From Aurifilum marmelostoma (taxonomy: Eukaryota; Ascomycota; Sordariomycetes; Diaporthales; Cryphonectriaceae), in NCBI GenBank assembly GCA_027559495.1, contig JAMXSV010000003.1, positions 2,170,001-2,234,000 of the forward strand: DNA of 64,000 bases, written 5' to 3'. A program made the translations under genes and the position numbers. Position 1 is the stretch's first letter. The number at the start of each line of letters is the position of its first letter. Of this stretch, positions 1-12,070 are shown one piece after another. Below the pieces are notes generated by a model. That model was not told the DNA's origin. It worked only from the letters and a program-made list of their open reading frames with translations, and made no database searches.

Positions 1-386
1 ACCAAAGGTCATCGCCGTCGGTACTATGTCCACCTTGACCTTGTTGAGGAATTTGATGAAATTTGCTATGACCTTGTAAGCCGGCAGCCTTCCCTTGTTT
101 CTTCCTTTTTTCGAACAACAAATGAATGAGGAGGGGAAGGTAGAAGGTTCATCTCACGGTATGTAGCCTCGTTCATGACGATGAAGCCCGTATCGACCTT
201 GGTCGTGTATTTTCCTTGTCTCCATTCCACGGTATTCGTATGGCCTCCCAGCCTATCCGCTGCCTCATACATGTAGACATCATGGTGGGTCCTATTCAGA
301 GCCCAAAGGGCAGCGATGCCAGCGCAGCCACTGCCTACGATGGCCACCTTTTTCCTGGGCTGAGAGTTAATTTGTTGACTCATCAT
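1..386 (-). CDS. FAD-dependent amine-oxidase-like oxidoreductase, N-terminal part (partial)
   Basis: This is the 5' end of a flavoprotein gene that runs off the left edge. Exons are 386..158 and 65..1, read on the minus strand. The intron at 157..66 has a GTGAG donor and a CATAG acceptor. The first ATG is at 386, with a second directly after it at 383. The protein opens with a Rossmann FAD-binding motif, VAIVGSGCAG (GxGxxG), then an acidic residue and the RLGGHTNTV stretch typical of NAD(P)-binding/amine-oxidase proteins of the COG2907 type. After splicing the frame reads TYPNFIKFLNKV, which matches the family pattern and fixes the exon junction. In some organisms this family sits next to cyclopropane-fatty-acyl synthases, but no such neighbour is visible. 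The substrate cannot be told from this fragment. The family call is strong and the exact function unknown. Confidence 0.8.
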
Positions 387-2297
387 GGAGGAAACAAACG
401 AGGGAGTTTTGAGTGTCAAAATTGCAAGATGTGGTCGCCAAGCCTACACAGCGCTCGATGACCTCACCAGCCGCGATCCGAAGAGGAGACGCCACATGGA
501 GTCGTAAGAGGTATGTATGCAGTGGCCCAGATCTGGAATACAAGCTCAGGGTGCAGAATAAGATGAGTGCATCATGTTCAGTATAGGGGCTCATCACGGG
601 ACAGCCAGGTTGAATACTGCATAGCATCGATCAAGCAAGCATTTTCTATTTAGAAAAGAGGCAGAGCTGGAAACGACGTTCATCGGGCTAGAGAACAATA
701 GTCTGGGGGCGAGATCGCAGTCGTTGACACTAGCGTTCAGGCAGGTCGCAAGACATCGGCCAGCTGAAGTGGGATAAGGCGATGGTGGTGGTGTGGGTGT
801 GTGGCTTTTGGTCTTGCTTGGAGAAGGAGGGCATTGGGGGAAAGCAGCGAGCATGTGAAGATCAGAGAGGGAAGAAAATGGGGGGGGGGGGGGGCAGGTG
901 CGACAAGACGGGAACTTACTCTGCAGGCATCTTTTAATTCTGTACTGGTTGGAATGGTTGAGCTGTACAAAGAGACAATATAGTAGTTGTGTGACTATAG
1001 AATCAATGACCAGCCAAAGTCTTGTCGAAGAAACAGAAACATCAAATAGTGAGAAGAGGGCAGGGACGAAGAGGACGACGGAGGAGCATTGCTGGACTTG
1101 GATTGTTGAGGGAGCTAAAGTCTATGAGCTAATTGTACATAGACGATAATAGCCCTGGCCCGGGCAGCCACCGTGGCGGGGCAACACCAAAACGAGTTTC
1201 AAATTCGAGGCAATCGCAACCGGGAACCTTGTCGGCCTGCAACATAAGTTGAGATGGGATTGTGCGCATCTGTCAGGCCGAGCACTGAAGCTCTCTGTGT
1301 ATCTTGCTCGGCCCAAGAGAAGCTTGCGCTCTAATCTGCCGTACACGACACATGGTCATCGATGCCAGAGAACTTCCTGTGGTGGTTTTAATTCCACGAT
1401 GCACACGATGGGTGCGCACGAAGCCCATCCATATACAAGCCTCAGCACAGGGCTCATTCTCGAAAAGCTACGGTCCTCTACCGTGATGGCTAACACAAGA
1501 CCACGAATTCAGCTCTGCTTGGTAAGAGCGAGAGAGAAAGAAAAAAATCAATCAAGATCCGTCGTGACGAGATGTCGAGACCCAACGGGACTGGAATAGT
1601 CATAAAGGGAGACAATATCCAATTCTTAGGAGCGCCGAAGATATTATTCTGCCCGGGCTTAATTCAACTCGACATCCATGGGCCCCGAAGGACTGTGAAC
1701 ATCGAGCCTTTTATCTGCAAATCCGGGGTGGTTCAACTTTCTATGAAGAGAAAAAAAAGAAGAGAGAAGAGAGAGAGAGAAGACCGCGGCTGGCCAAGAA
1801 GATATTTCTGCTCTGCCTTGCTGGGGTATCTTGTTCTGCAACATGATTGGCTAAATTTGGTGAGCGGGTGGGGTTACTGCTTACATAACAATAGACAGGG
1901 GGCTGGCGTGGCTGGCAGTCCCAAACCGGTCCCTCGGAACAGGGGATTGTCCATTGCCTGCAGGCCCTGCCCTTGAACATTTGGCCGGATCTGACGCAGC
2001 TGCGTGACACTTCCCCAGCACCACCCCCAAAGATAGCCCCATTCATTGGCTGTACTTGTTGCCTCCATCGCCAACAACGGACTTCCCTCCTTCTCACACG
2101 CCACAAGTCGACCGTCACCTTCAGATATACGTTCATCCATCATCGAACGGCCGCTTTGATCGTGATATTCCCTTTTCTTTAGCGATACCCTTCGTCTGCC
2201 TCGTTGTTCTCGACGTTTCCTCGCCTCGACCAGGACCCCCTTCTCGCTTTGTCCCCCAACCGATCGACTCCCTCCATCCTTACACACACCATCAACC
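387..2297. other. Intergenic region (divergent promoters of the oxidoreductase and VTI1)
   Basis: I see no supportable gene. The region holds a G15 tract at 880-894, a purine-rich (GA) tract around 1743-1785, and CT-rich sequence close to the VTI1 start. The open frames here have no recognisable protein character. Confidence 0.6.
880..894. repeat. Poly-G tract (15 nt)
   Basis: An uninterrupted run of G in intergenic DNA. It is one of twelve G/C tracts of at least 11 nt in the window. Confidence 0.95.
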
Positions 2298-3175
2298 ATG
2301 TCCAACCCTCTTGACACCGACGCCGGCTCCGAGCTCTTCGAGAGCTACTCCGCCGAGTTTCGGCTCGTGGAGGCTGACCTGGTCCAGAAGCTCGACCAAA
2401 TACCTGAGCTGTCCGGCGAGCCGCGCAAGGCCGCCATCAGCTCGGCAGAGCGGGCCCTTGAAGAGGCGGAAGAGCTGGTGAGTTCCTAGAAAAGAAATCT
2501 CCCACCCTCTGGACAAATATATGTATATACTAACCTCCAAATCCGCTACCTCTAAAAAAACAGCTCGGCCAGATGCAGCTCGAAAAGTCAAACATTCCCA
2601 CCTCCTCCCGCGCAAAGGCCAACCAGCGCTTCCGTGACGTGCAGACCTCCATCGACACCTCCCGCCGGAAGCTGCGCCACCTCGCCGAGGACCGCTCTGC
2701 GCTCTTTGGCAACCGCGAGCGGTACAGCGACAACCCTTCCGACGTGCAGCATGAGCAGCGCCAGCAGCTCCTGTCCGGCTCCGACCGCCTGGACCGCAGC
2801 ACCCAGCGCCTCAAGGCCTCGCAGCGCCTGGCCAACGAGACCGAGATGATTGGTGCCGCCACCCTGGGCGACCTGCACCGCCAGAGGGGCATTATCGAGC
2901 ATACCAACGAGACCCTGCTCCAGAGCGAGGGTTATGTGGACAGGAGTGTCAAGACGCTGAGGGGGATGGCGCGTAGGTTTGTGACTCCCCTATACAAGAA
3001 GCCCCCCCCCCCCCCATCTCCTTTTTCGTGTTTGGCCTGGATTGGTCGGCAATGCGCAGTTTCCAGCTGACTCGTGTGATTTACTAGGATGGCTACAAAT
3101 CGGGTGATAACTATTGCCATCATCACTGTCCTTGTTCTTCTCATCATTGCCGTCATTGTCAGCAAGTTCCGGTGA
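2298..3175 (+). CDS. vti1: v-SNARE Vti1
   Basis: A Qb-SNARE that acts in Golgi, endosome and vacuole fusion. Exons are 2298-2477, 2564-2976 and 3088-3175, giving 226 aa, close to the family's usual 217-230. Intron 1 is GTGAGT..CAG. Intron 2 has a GTTTGT donor and a TAG acceptor, chosen because it restores the conserved LRGMARRMATNR junction. Residues about 1-100 form the N-terminal three-helix domain (start MSNPLDTDAGSELFESYSAEF). The SNARE helix lies at about 130-195, with the ionic-layer Gln in DLHRQRGIIEH. The C-terminus is one membrane anchor (ITIAIITVLVLLIIAVIV) ending SKFR. Intron 2 contains a C14 tract. The gene converges on RRP12. The identification is secure. Confidence 0.96.
3002..3015. 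repeat. Poly-C tract (14 nt) inside VTI1 intron 2
   Basis: A run of C between the donor at 2977 and the acceptor at 3087. It is removed by splicing. Confidence 0.95.
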
Positions 3176-3585
3176 GCGTTGGAGGGGCGTTGTGTTTGGG
3201 GACTTTTGTTTGGGTGGAGGGTTTGTTAGATACGATATGTTTTAGATGTGGCGTTTGCTAGGGCGTTGTTTCCCTTCTTCTTTTCTGGAGAGCATAAGTA
3301 TTCCGTGTACGATGTGTCTATTTGCCGCTTTGATATCGAAATACAAGAAGCTACTGCTCCTGCTTGCGGTTGAAATGTGGCAATATCAATGGGGGAAAAA
3401 AAAGATCTATAATTTTGAATACCCTATGAACGCCGATTCCTTTTGACAAGTATGTGAAGCGTATCGTGATAGATTCTGGCCAGCGAGGCTGCCCCCAATC
3501 TCGTGCAATGCTCAAGCCCGGATGAGCCGAGGTGCGAGTTCCAAGACAAGCAGCACCACCAGCAGGGTGGCATGCCGTGCATCCT
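3176..3585. other. 3' intergenic region between VTI1 and RRP12
   Basis: About 410 nt between two convergent stop codons, containing both 3' untranslated regions. No gene is seen. Confidence 0.7.
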
Positions 3586-6500
3586 CTACCTTCTCCCTCC
3601 TCCCTTCTTCATCACCCTGCCCTGCATGGCCGGACCCCTGCGCTTGTCCTCTCCCAAGCCCCTCCGGCCAGCAGCAATGCCCTTCCCAGACCTCTTGCCA
3701 CCATGAGCACCGCCCCTGGGTTTCGGTGGTCCCCTGCCGACCTTCGCCTTGATGGCAGCCGCGCTCTCCTCGTCGACGTCCATCCCGTCTTCGTCGTCGT
3801 CGTCGTCATCATCCTTGCCTCTCTTGTTCGACCACTTGAGCTTGCCACGTAGTCCCTTCTTCGGCACGTCCTTGCCCTTGAGCGCGGCAACGTAGGCATT
3901 GACACCGCTCCCGCCCGCTGCAGCGACACCACCGTCAACGTCCATCTCATCCGCGCCACCGCCGGCAGCCTTCTCCTCGCCGAGGATGAGCTTTCCGTCC
4001 AGGTCGACCTTGGCCTTGGACTTCTGCTGCGCGCGGAGCTTGACGGGCTTCGTCGACGAGATATTGGCTAGCGCACGTCGGTCGAGGAGGTCGAGCGGCT
4101 CGTCCTCGTCCTCAACGATGTAGGCACGACCCTTCTTGGCCTTCTTGGCGCCGCCGCGGGGCGCTGGCTCGTCGTCCGACTCCGACGCCGAGTCCTCGTC
4201 CTCGCTGCTGCTGTACAGCGCATTGTCGAACTCGTTATCGAACGCACGCTTGCCCTTGCGGTGCTCCTCGTCGTCGCTCTCCTCGCCGGCCTCCTTGGCG
4301 GCGTCCTTCTTCCTCTTGCTGCGCTCCTTGGACTTGCGGATGTTGTTGACAAGCTTGCGGTCTTCCTCCGGGCAGTGCTTGTTGACTATCTCGACGCCGA
4401 ACCGTCGCACCATCCGTTCGATGATGTGCTTGACCTTGGCGCGGAAGTGGCCCTTGTGCTCGTGGCTCCATACCATAAGGTTTGGAATCATGCTTTCCAG
4501 TCTCGGCTCCACGAGTTCCCGCGGCAGGCTGATAACCACAACCTTGACGAAGCCCAGCACGCTCTTGACGATCTCGCGGTTGTTGGACGTCAGGAACAGG
4601 TCCATAGTCTGGACGATCTCAGAGAGCGTCGCGGTGCTGAGCGACTCGCGGAACTCGTACAGGATCCGGCTGATGGCCGTGATGGTTGCCGAGATCATAT
4701 GTGGTGTACCACCTGCGAGACCTGCACTGACCATTGTGAAGAACTCTTCGATGTTGGCGGTCACGGAAGGCGCATCTTGAGGCATGCGCGGCACCTTGCT
4801 GTTGTCGATCGTGGCGCCTTTGGCTGACTCCATCTTCTGGCCTAGGAGCACCAGGAGCTCGAATGCTGTTGATCTCGCACGCTCGTTCTGTTCCTTACAG
4901 CCGATCACCACCTCGGACAGGATGGAGGGGATGAAGTGTAGCGAGTCGTCGGGGATAAAGGGGACCATGGCCGCAATCGCAGCCATGCGCTCTCGACGGG
5001 CTGGCGCCGAGCATTTATCGGCACTCGACAATATCAAGGTCTGCAGCTCGGATTGGCGCTCTTGAAGAGCAACCTTTCCTGTGTCAGACTCGGCCAGGCG
5101 AGGAATCATCTTGTAGGCCTTCTTTTGCAGCTGCGCATCATCGTCCTTGAAGATTACCAGCGCGGCGATCTCAAAGAGGGCGGCAAAGCTCTCCCTAGGC
5201 AGATAGATGGACATCGTAATGACCAGGTCCATGAGGGTATGTGTGGTAGAGGGCATTTTGTCGTTCCCACCCTTCTTGGCATCCTTGTTGCCATCCGCAG
5301 CGGCTTCCTCAAGGGCAGACGCCAACATCTTGCAGACACGGTCGAAGGTGTCCTGGAGCTCTCCAGGTGGAGTGATGCTCAAGTAAGCGTTAATGGTCTG
5401 CAGGATAGATCCGCGCGATTGAGGCAGAGTCTGCCCATAGACGTTGAACAACACAGCCAGAAAATTTCCGGCAAAGCCTCCGAGATACTTGAGGTTCTTC
5501 TGCGCAACTGCCTTGGTCACGCGGCTCTGCAGAATAAGGTCGTCTTCTTCCTCGATGGATGCGATAGCCTGATTAGACTCAACCAATGCTTGCAGTGCCT
5601 TGCAGATGCTGAGGCGGAGTTCGACTTGTTGGTAGAGAAGGTTTGCAAGCAACTCCGCAAACGACTGATCAAAAGCATCTCGGAGGTCCAGTGGCAGGTC
5701 GCAGTATCCAGGAAGGACAGACCAGATCTGATGTACCACGACCTCGTAGACCTTGATCTGCATTGTCTTGGGACCGCTGTGGTCCAGCACCCTCTGGAAC
5801 ATCAGCTCGCTCAAGGGCACAAGCTCCGACCTGAAATGTGCAAGGTTGGTGTTTGCAGTGTAGTCTCTGAGCAACGGCATCATCCAGGCTCTGCCGGGTT
5901 CAGTTTTGGTAGGCCTGACAACATTCAGCGGCAGGACCCCAAGAACCGCCTCTGGTCCCATCGCCCTGATCGCCTTGCCAAGCACCTCATCGGCCTTCTC
6001 CTTGCTTGCGAAGGCGTCGCTGCCTCGCATGTCACCAATCGTCTTCGTGACGTTCAGGAGATAGGGATGTGCCCTCCAGCGCAGGCAATCAAACATGGCT
6101 CCCACGACGGTGAATGACTCCATCCAAGCACCCTGGTACTTGACGGTGAACAAGCCTTCTACCACCTGCACAATCTTCTCTAGCGTCTTTTCATCGTAGA
6201 TGGAGGGCTCGAGTATGACCTGATTAGGTATGCAGTTCGCCAGGAATGATACCAAACACTCGGATGATGAAACACGGATATTTTCCGAGGGAGACTCGAG
6301 GAACTGGGACACCATCTCAAAGAGCTCGGGCAGCTTCATGAAAGTCTCCTCTGGCTCCACCTGGGCGGAAACATCGTAACCCCTCGAAAGGATGGCTATC
6401 CATGCCGGAAGGAGCTGCGTGTCGTTCGAAGCTGGGCGCAGGTCCGAGATGATCTCGAGCAGCCTTGGCAACTTCGCAGAAGCGACCTCATCTGCCACCA

Positions 6501-7392
6501 TGCCCTCAAAGATCATCTCGAATATCTCAAAGATGGCCATCGTCATGTGCTCGTTTCCGGTCCTGGCGATGCCGATGAGTAGTTCGCAGAGCGACTCTAT
6601 CTTCTTGCTCGGCCACCCGCCGCTGCCTGACGCGACCGTCTTGATGAGCTGGAGCGCATGCATCATGTTCGGGTCGTGCACAGGATCGGTGGAGCGCTTT
6701 TCCCTGCGTGACCGGGTTGCGGTCTCTGCTAACTCTGTCAGGCTTGTCATGGCCGCCTCGGCACACATGTCTGCAGCCGGGTGGTCGAGTGACGGCGTCG
6801 GCGGAGGATTCTTCAGGACTTTCTTCAGCGCCTCCTGGGCTCGCTTGCGAACCTTAGGCCGCGGGTCCAGGGACAGGTTTAGGAGGCCAGACACGGCACT
6901 CCGAGGGCCCATCTGAGTGACCGACAGTCCCCATGATGCCGAGTTCTGGGCGAGAAGCAGAGACTCGAGGCATCCTATCGATGGTCGGAGCAGCGGCGCG
7001 TCGGCATCTGGTTGTGAAATGACAGGAGCGAGAAGCTGAAGAATCTGAGTGAATCGGGCGCGGAGGAGAGGTTGCGGGGCGAAGGGGGTGACGACGTCGA
7101 GGAGGTATACGATGGCGATCGTCAGATCTTTTTTGGACTGCCCGGAAGAGGATGTCTTGTCGAGGAGCGCCAATAACGCTGCAAAATAGGCGGTGGGAGT
7201 CGGCTCGGAATTCTGTTCCTTGAGGGTTGCCTCAACTGCCTGCAGGATGACCGACGTCTGGAAGAGCACATGTTAATGGGTCAAAGAACACGAGAGTTTC
7301 GAGAAGGAGGGCAGACAACTGACCTGCTGCTGACTCTGCAGATTCGGCGACCGGATCTTATCGAGCTTTTCCGTCAGACCTGGAGCAGACAT
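3586..7392 (-). CDS. rrp12: Ribosomal RNA processing / export protein Rrp12
   Basis: A HEAT-repeat protein that helps export pre-40S and pre-60S particles and supports late pre-rRNA processing. Exons are 7392..7324 and 7257..3586, giving 1246 aa, against about 1228 in yeast. The short first exon encodes MSAPGLTEKLDKIRSPNLQS plus three Gln. The intron is GTCAGT..CCAG and joins to TSVILQAVEATLKEQNSEPT. The NUC173-type helical region occupies roughly the middle of the protein. The C-terminal quarter is a low-complexity nucleolar tail: a Lys-rich segment (KSKERSKRKKDAAKE), acidic Ser/Asp/Glu blocks, the conserved AYIVEDEDEPLDLLDRRA motif, a run of Asp, and a final Gly/Arg/Lys-rich stretch. Several long open frames lie antisense to it and are treated as shadows. 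The call is confident. Confidence 0.96.
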
Positions 7393-8699
7393 CTTGACAA
7401 ACAAGTTGGAGCAAGAATGGACTGTGTCTGGAGGGTTGCAAGTCACGATGCGCCAGGCGAACAGGCCTTCAGCCAAACTTTTCGGTGGGGGTCCCAATTA
7501 TCGATAAGGCCTATGTACGTCGGGTGGCAGAACCTGCTGAAGGGGGGGCCAGGGGGTCCCTAGTTGGGGCTCCTGCTACGGAATCAGGACTACAGCATGG
7601 TGTACTCACTAAAACAAACCCTATCCTGCCTATTGACTTGTGTAGAGGTTCTGAGGGGAAATTAGTAGCAGATTCAATTTGTAGTCTAGTTTACTGTGGT
7701 GATGCCTGCTCGCAAAGCGCATATAATCGTGAGTGGAGTGATGTTTGCAAATCAGTCAGACCGAGTGACGCTCCGTCCTACATACCAAAGCATTGCAGAT
7801 GTGACCCACAGGAATATTCTGCCAACCTCACTCGGAAGGCGGTCAGTGACGAGAGCAGCTGGTCCGTGCACCCAGGGCCACAAGTATATAATCCTGCCTC
7901 CCCTCCCCTCTCTTTCCTCGTTTTTCTTCTTCTCTCCTTAGCTCTCTTTGCCTGTCAGTGCCCCCCCCCCCCAAACAGACCTGCAAGTAATCATGGCTAA
8001 CAACCCCAAAGTTTGGCTTAGATCAAGTGTAGTATCTGTTCTTTTCAGTTTAATCTCTGAAAGCATTCTACGGAATGCAATCGTGATTATTCTAATTTTT
8101 GTCCTTCGGAGGATGATCCTCTGGGCTTGCCCATGGTCAACCTCCACAGTGTCCTCTCTACCACACTGCCTGAGAGTGACGCGAACCTCGTCTTTTTTTT
8201 TCATTGCAATCGTGGGCTTGCCTGCGATGTAAAGAAGAAATGCCCCGTCTTTATTACTATCCACTTCCCGATGTCGATTATTTTGAATTGTAGACGCAGT
8301 GTTTTTGCCCTAGCTCCACGAAAAATAGCAGCTAAAACAATATAGGTAGGTGGTGGGCGTGCGTGTCGAGTGTGTTCGTCTAGGCTGCAAATGTCCTAAC
8401 TATTGCCCTTCAGCACCCACCAAGCATGACCTTCTGGACATGGTTTCTCAAGTCTTTTACACCAACATCTGCCCATCAGCAAGACCTTGCCGCCGCCACG
8501 ACTACTAGCACATATCGCAACACCACACATCTTCTCCTCGTTACTCCGAAAAAGCATTATGGTCCCAGGACACGGTCTTCACTGAAGAATGGTTAGAGAG
8601 TCTGGCCTCCACCTATGCGGTCTTCCTATTCATTTATGAGAGAAACGGAACTTCTGTTGGCTACAAGGTCAATGTCACACCTGGGTTCAAGCCTTCGGC
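7393..8699. other. Intergenic region between RRP12 and the MYND gene
   Basis: The most AT-rich stretch here is about 7980-8350. There is a TATATAAT at 7885-7892, then a CT-rich tract to about 7955, then a C12 tract at 7961-7972. Downstream is a short ORF from ATG 7993 to 8232 (79 aa, hydrophobic middle) with no recognised family. No other gene is supportable. Confidence 0.5.
7961..7972. repeat. Poly-C tract (12 nt)
   Basis: An uninterrupted run of C in the RRP12-MYND intergenic region. Confidence 0.95.
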
Positions 8700-9491
8700 T
8701 CAGCGGAAGTGCCCACTCATATCGAGCGTAGAGATATAGCCAGGTCCTTGCCCGCCCTCTTGCGCCATCAACATTCTTCTGATCACCGTCCCATCCTGTC
8801 CACGGATTCCCCGTCCGTACACCGTCTCCGCGAACATGCGCAACTGCATCGGGAACTTCTCATCGCGGTAGTGAGCCATAATGTCAGCCTTCTCGATCTT
8901 CCTCTGCAGGCTGCACCAGCCGCCGTCGCCACCACCGACCCGCTCGCACTCCGTCGCCTTGTCCGCGCTCCACCAGCTAGGCAGCAAGCCGCCCTTGGCC
9001 TGCACCAGGCCCAGGAAGCGTCGGAATCCGGGGAGGGCATCCGTCACGCCGGGCGCGTACAGCGAATCCGCCTCGCGGACGCCTTCGAGGAGGGAGATGT
9101 CGGCCATGCGCAGGCGGTACGCGTCGATGAGGAGCTTGTAGACGTCCCGCTCCGGGCGGTCGTGAAGGTACGTGCCGCGGTCGATCCGCGTGAAGGGGTC
9201 CGAGATGTGCTTCTCCAGGCCAGGGCCCATCGCGGCCCCAGAGGAAGGTGAGGAGGTCGAAGAGGTGTTGCCGCCGGCGTTGGCATCGGCGCGGGGACGA
9301 GTCGTCGTGCGGGGGCAGGCCTTCTTGTGGGCTTTCCAGTCTAGGAGGAGGCAGGAGTTGGAACAGTAGAGGGCGTCACAGCGCTCACAGAGACAGGGAG
9401 TCGCGACGGTGTTCTTGCATTTTTGGCAGGTTGAAGTAGACTGCGCCTGTTGCTCGCCGCCCGTTCGGGCCTGAGCCGCGTTGTTTGCCAT
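8700..9491 (-). CDS. MYND-type zinc-finger protein
   Basis: A single-exon gene of 263 aa. The MYND finger is complete near the N-terminus: Cys22-x2-Cys25, Cys35-x2-Cys38, Cys43-x3-Cys47 and His55-x3-Cys59. MYND fingers normally bind proline-rich peptides and mediate protein contacts. A Ser/Gly/Ala-rich linker follows (about 65-88). The C-terminal domain then starts near the DPFTRIDRGTYLHDR motif and contains YKLLIDAYRLRMAD. This arrangement is common in short MYND proteins of filamentous fungi whose function is not known. No SET domain is present, so it is not a SMYD methyltransferase. The ATG at 9491 is the first in frame and lies just upstream of the finger. The family is certain and the role unknown. 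Confidence 0.9.
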   Translation of the reverse strand: MANNAAQARTGGEQQAQSTSTCQKCKNTVATPCLCERCDALYCSNSCLLLDWKAHKKACPRTTTRPRADANAGGNTSSTSSPSSGAAMGPGLEKHISDPFTRIDRGTYLHDRPERDVYKLLIDAYRLRMADISLLEGVREADSLYAPGVTDALPGFRRFLGLVQAKGGLLPSWWSADKATECERVGGGDGGWCSLQRKIEKADIMAHYRDEKFPMQLRMFAETVYGRGIRGQDGTVIRRMLMAQEGGQGPGYISTLDMSGHFR

Positions 9492-10278
9492 GTTGAGTGC
9501 TCGGTTGGAGTGGGTTTGTTGGTAGTGAAGAGATTGAGAAGGGCGGTTGGGACAGTCCTGTCCGCAGGGGATAACAATCCCGGGGTAACCAGCTTATAAA
9601 CACACTTAGCTCAAAGTCTTTGGTGGTGGCTTCTGGATCTACAGATATGCAGAGTCATTAACTCCCTCCCTCCTCCCAAATCTGCAAAAGCATGAGAGTC
9701 ACATTCATCCCGTTCGGAAGGTTGCATGCATGCATGTGTCGACCCATCCAGTGAGTTCCTGCCATCTCAAGCTGACTATTCGAAATTCTTTACCGCTCTC
9801 TTCCTTTTCACCTAACCGAAGAAGTGCTTTCTCTAGCATCGACCTTCAAAGACGTCGCGTGAAGAAATGGAAACACATGGACATGCTGTATTGTCCCGTA
9901 TTGATCCCGTCCAGCTATGCCATTATGCAGCCCGTCTTGTAATTAGTCTCGCCTACCGACCACCCATATGTTCTATACAGCGTTGCATCTGAGGAAGCCT
10001 TGGTGGCTGGCCCCTCCATTGCTGCCATACCCCGTCGGGGAGTACAAGGAACAGGGTTAGTCCTACCCCATACAACTAGATTTCACAGGAGACTCTTCCT
10101 AGGGGCAGGTAGTTGAAGGATGTGTAAAGTATAGTAATGCTTGTGTGTGTGAAGCTACCTACTGCACCGACAGCGGCCAGCCCCTTACAGAACCCAGCCA
10201 GCCCAGGCCATGACATGCCATGAAAAGCAAAGAAAAAGCAACTCTGAGACATCTCAACTCCGCTTCTCTCTTTCCATC
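9492..10278. other. Intergenic region upstream of the MYND gene
   Basis: About 790 nt holding the MYND promoter and the SEC17 3' region. Nothing else is recognised. Confidence 0.6.
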
Positions 10279-11421
10279 TCAAGAGAATTCGTTATCCGCG
10301 ACCGCCTCGATGTTACCCTTGATCTTGAGCAGGATGGTCGTCTTCCACTTGTCCAGCTTGCTGACCTGGTCAAACGCATACAGCTTGTCCGAAAACTTCT
10401 CCTGGTCACCGTCCTCGATCGTCTGGACCAGGTCGACCAGCAGCTGGTGCTCCCTCTGCGAGGCAAAGGACGGGTCCATGTCGCGGTAGTGCTCGAGCGC
10501 CCGCTGCGTGAGGATCATGTCCTTGTTGGCGAGATGGCAGAGACCGGCCTTGAAGAAGTATTCCTTGACGCTGTAGCGCATCAGGTTGTTGTTGATGGCG
10601 CTGCCCGCCACCTTCTCGTAGATCTCGATCGACTTGCTGTAGTTCTCGTCCAGCGCAGATATGTCGGCTACCTTGAGCCAGAGCTTGTTTGCGAGCCTGT
10701 TCCAGGGATGGTCGGTCAGCATTCGCCCTGGCACAACAACACAAACGCCTCCACCCCCCCCTGTTCCTCCAATGATACCGGGGTAAATTAGCAAGCAGCA
10801 TGACAGACGTACGCAGAAGCACCATCTCCCTCGTACCACCCAGCAGCCATCTCATACGCCTCACACGCCGCCTTGGTGTCGCCGAGCTGGGTCTCAAACA
10901 GCTCACCCAGATTCTCCTTGTGCGAGGCGGCCCTCCGGAAGTTGCCCTTGGCACAGTACTGGTTGATGGAGAACTCGAGACAGCGGACGGCGTCGTTGGG
11001 GCTCTCGTTGCGGTACGCCTTGAAGGCATCGACGTACGTGTTGGCGGCGTCGTCCACCTCTTTCAGCTGGTCCCTCTGTATCTCGGCGGCCCTCTCAAAG
11101 GTCTGTCCCGCCTCGCGATCTGTTTTCGCAACGTCAGATGAGCATATCCGCTACGTTGTGGGAGGACCACCTTATGGACGACATACTCTGCCTCTGCATC
11201 TTGAAGGCGTTGGCAGCCTGGTAAAAGGTGTCGGCAGCATCCTGCCATTTCTCTTCGCGCCCGCCAAAGAGCTTGAAGCCGCCCGAGGCTTTCGAAGCCA
11301 GAGCTTCGGCCTGTAGAGAGAGAGAAAAGAGAGAGATGCTGTTAATACAACAGGGCCATCGTCAGGCCGATAGGAGAACACATCATACTTGTTTCACCAA
11401 TGCGCGAGGGTCTTGAGCCAT
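10279..11421 (-). CDS. sec17: Alpha-SNAP / Sec17, vesicular-fusion adaptor
   Basis: Sec17 binds assembled SNARE complexes and recruits the ATPase Sec18/NSF to take them apart after fusion. Four exons read on the minus strand: 11421..11389, 11310..11187, 11119..10813 and 10696..10279, giving 293 aa (yeast 292). The donors are GTATGA, GTATGT and GTACGT, and all acceptors are CAG. The last intron has a TGCTGAC branch site and a C8 run. The protein starts MAQDPRALVKQ, joined to AEALASKASGGFKLFGG, then the TPR-like helical hairpins with REAGQTFERAAEIQ, CLEFSINQYCAKGNFRRAA and EAYEMAAGWYEGDGASA. The C-terminal segment (LDKWKTTILLKIKGNIE) is the region that contacts and stimulates NSF. All motifs are present and no defect is seen. 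Confidence 0.96.
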
Positions 11422-12070
11422 TGTCGCGTGGGTTTGTTCGGGACGTCGGATGGGAGTCGGAGAGAGGGGGGGGAGGGGTTCTCTGCGTTATGTCGCGGCG
11501 TGGGATTCCAAAGGTCGCGAAGGAATAGAGTTCTGATATAGGATGTATCAACGTCGACGAGATGCACTGATTTTGGTGGAGAGGTGACTTTGGAGGAGAG
11601 CGGAGGTGAAGTGTCGGTTTGATCTTCAGCAGCCAGAGTTGCAGTTGAGGACCTGCGGGCTGATGCTATGACGCCGCACCTTTGTGGCAGCAGGCTCCGC
11701 CATCAAGTACAGATACATCAAGGTCAGAACAAATTTGGGTGTGTCAAGGGTTCTCAGTACATGACCGCTAAGCCCCTCGAAACGCTAGCATGCGGGTGGC
11801 TCAAGCCAATCAGCCGCGGTTCCTCCAGCGTTCAGCCCATCCGCACGGCTGGCAACCTGCATCTCACATCGCCCTCAACTGTATATTTCAGCACTCTGCT
11901 TCGATTGGATGCAGAGTCTTTATTTTTTTTGTGCATAATTATCTATCAATCGAAGCCCCCGATTTCTAAAGCGATCAGAGACCCTCTCGAGATACTTACT
12001 ATCATAACTTCTTCCCATCTCTTCTTCTACAAAAGACAAGGTGGAAGTTCAAAGAAGCAAGATTTCGACA
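11422..12070. other. Divergent promoter region of SEC17 and the Gta3-like gene
   Basis: About 650 nt between two divergent start codons. A long frame starting at 11668 crosses into the next gene but has no protein-like pattern. Nothing else is recognised. Confidence 0.6.

Noticed and set aside
5053..6117. 354-codon frame antisense to RRP12
   Set aside because: It lies wholly inside a conserved RRP12 exon and has no recognisable protein pattern. It is a codon-bias shadow.
8641..8700. tRNA-like B-box (GGTTCAAGCC) near 8682
   Set aside because: There is no matching A-box, acceptor stem or cloverleaf around it. No tRNA was found elsewhere by eye.
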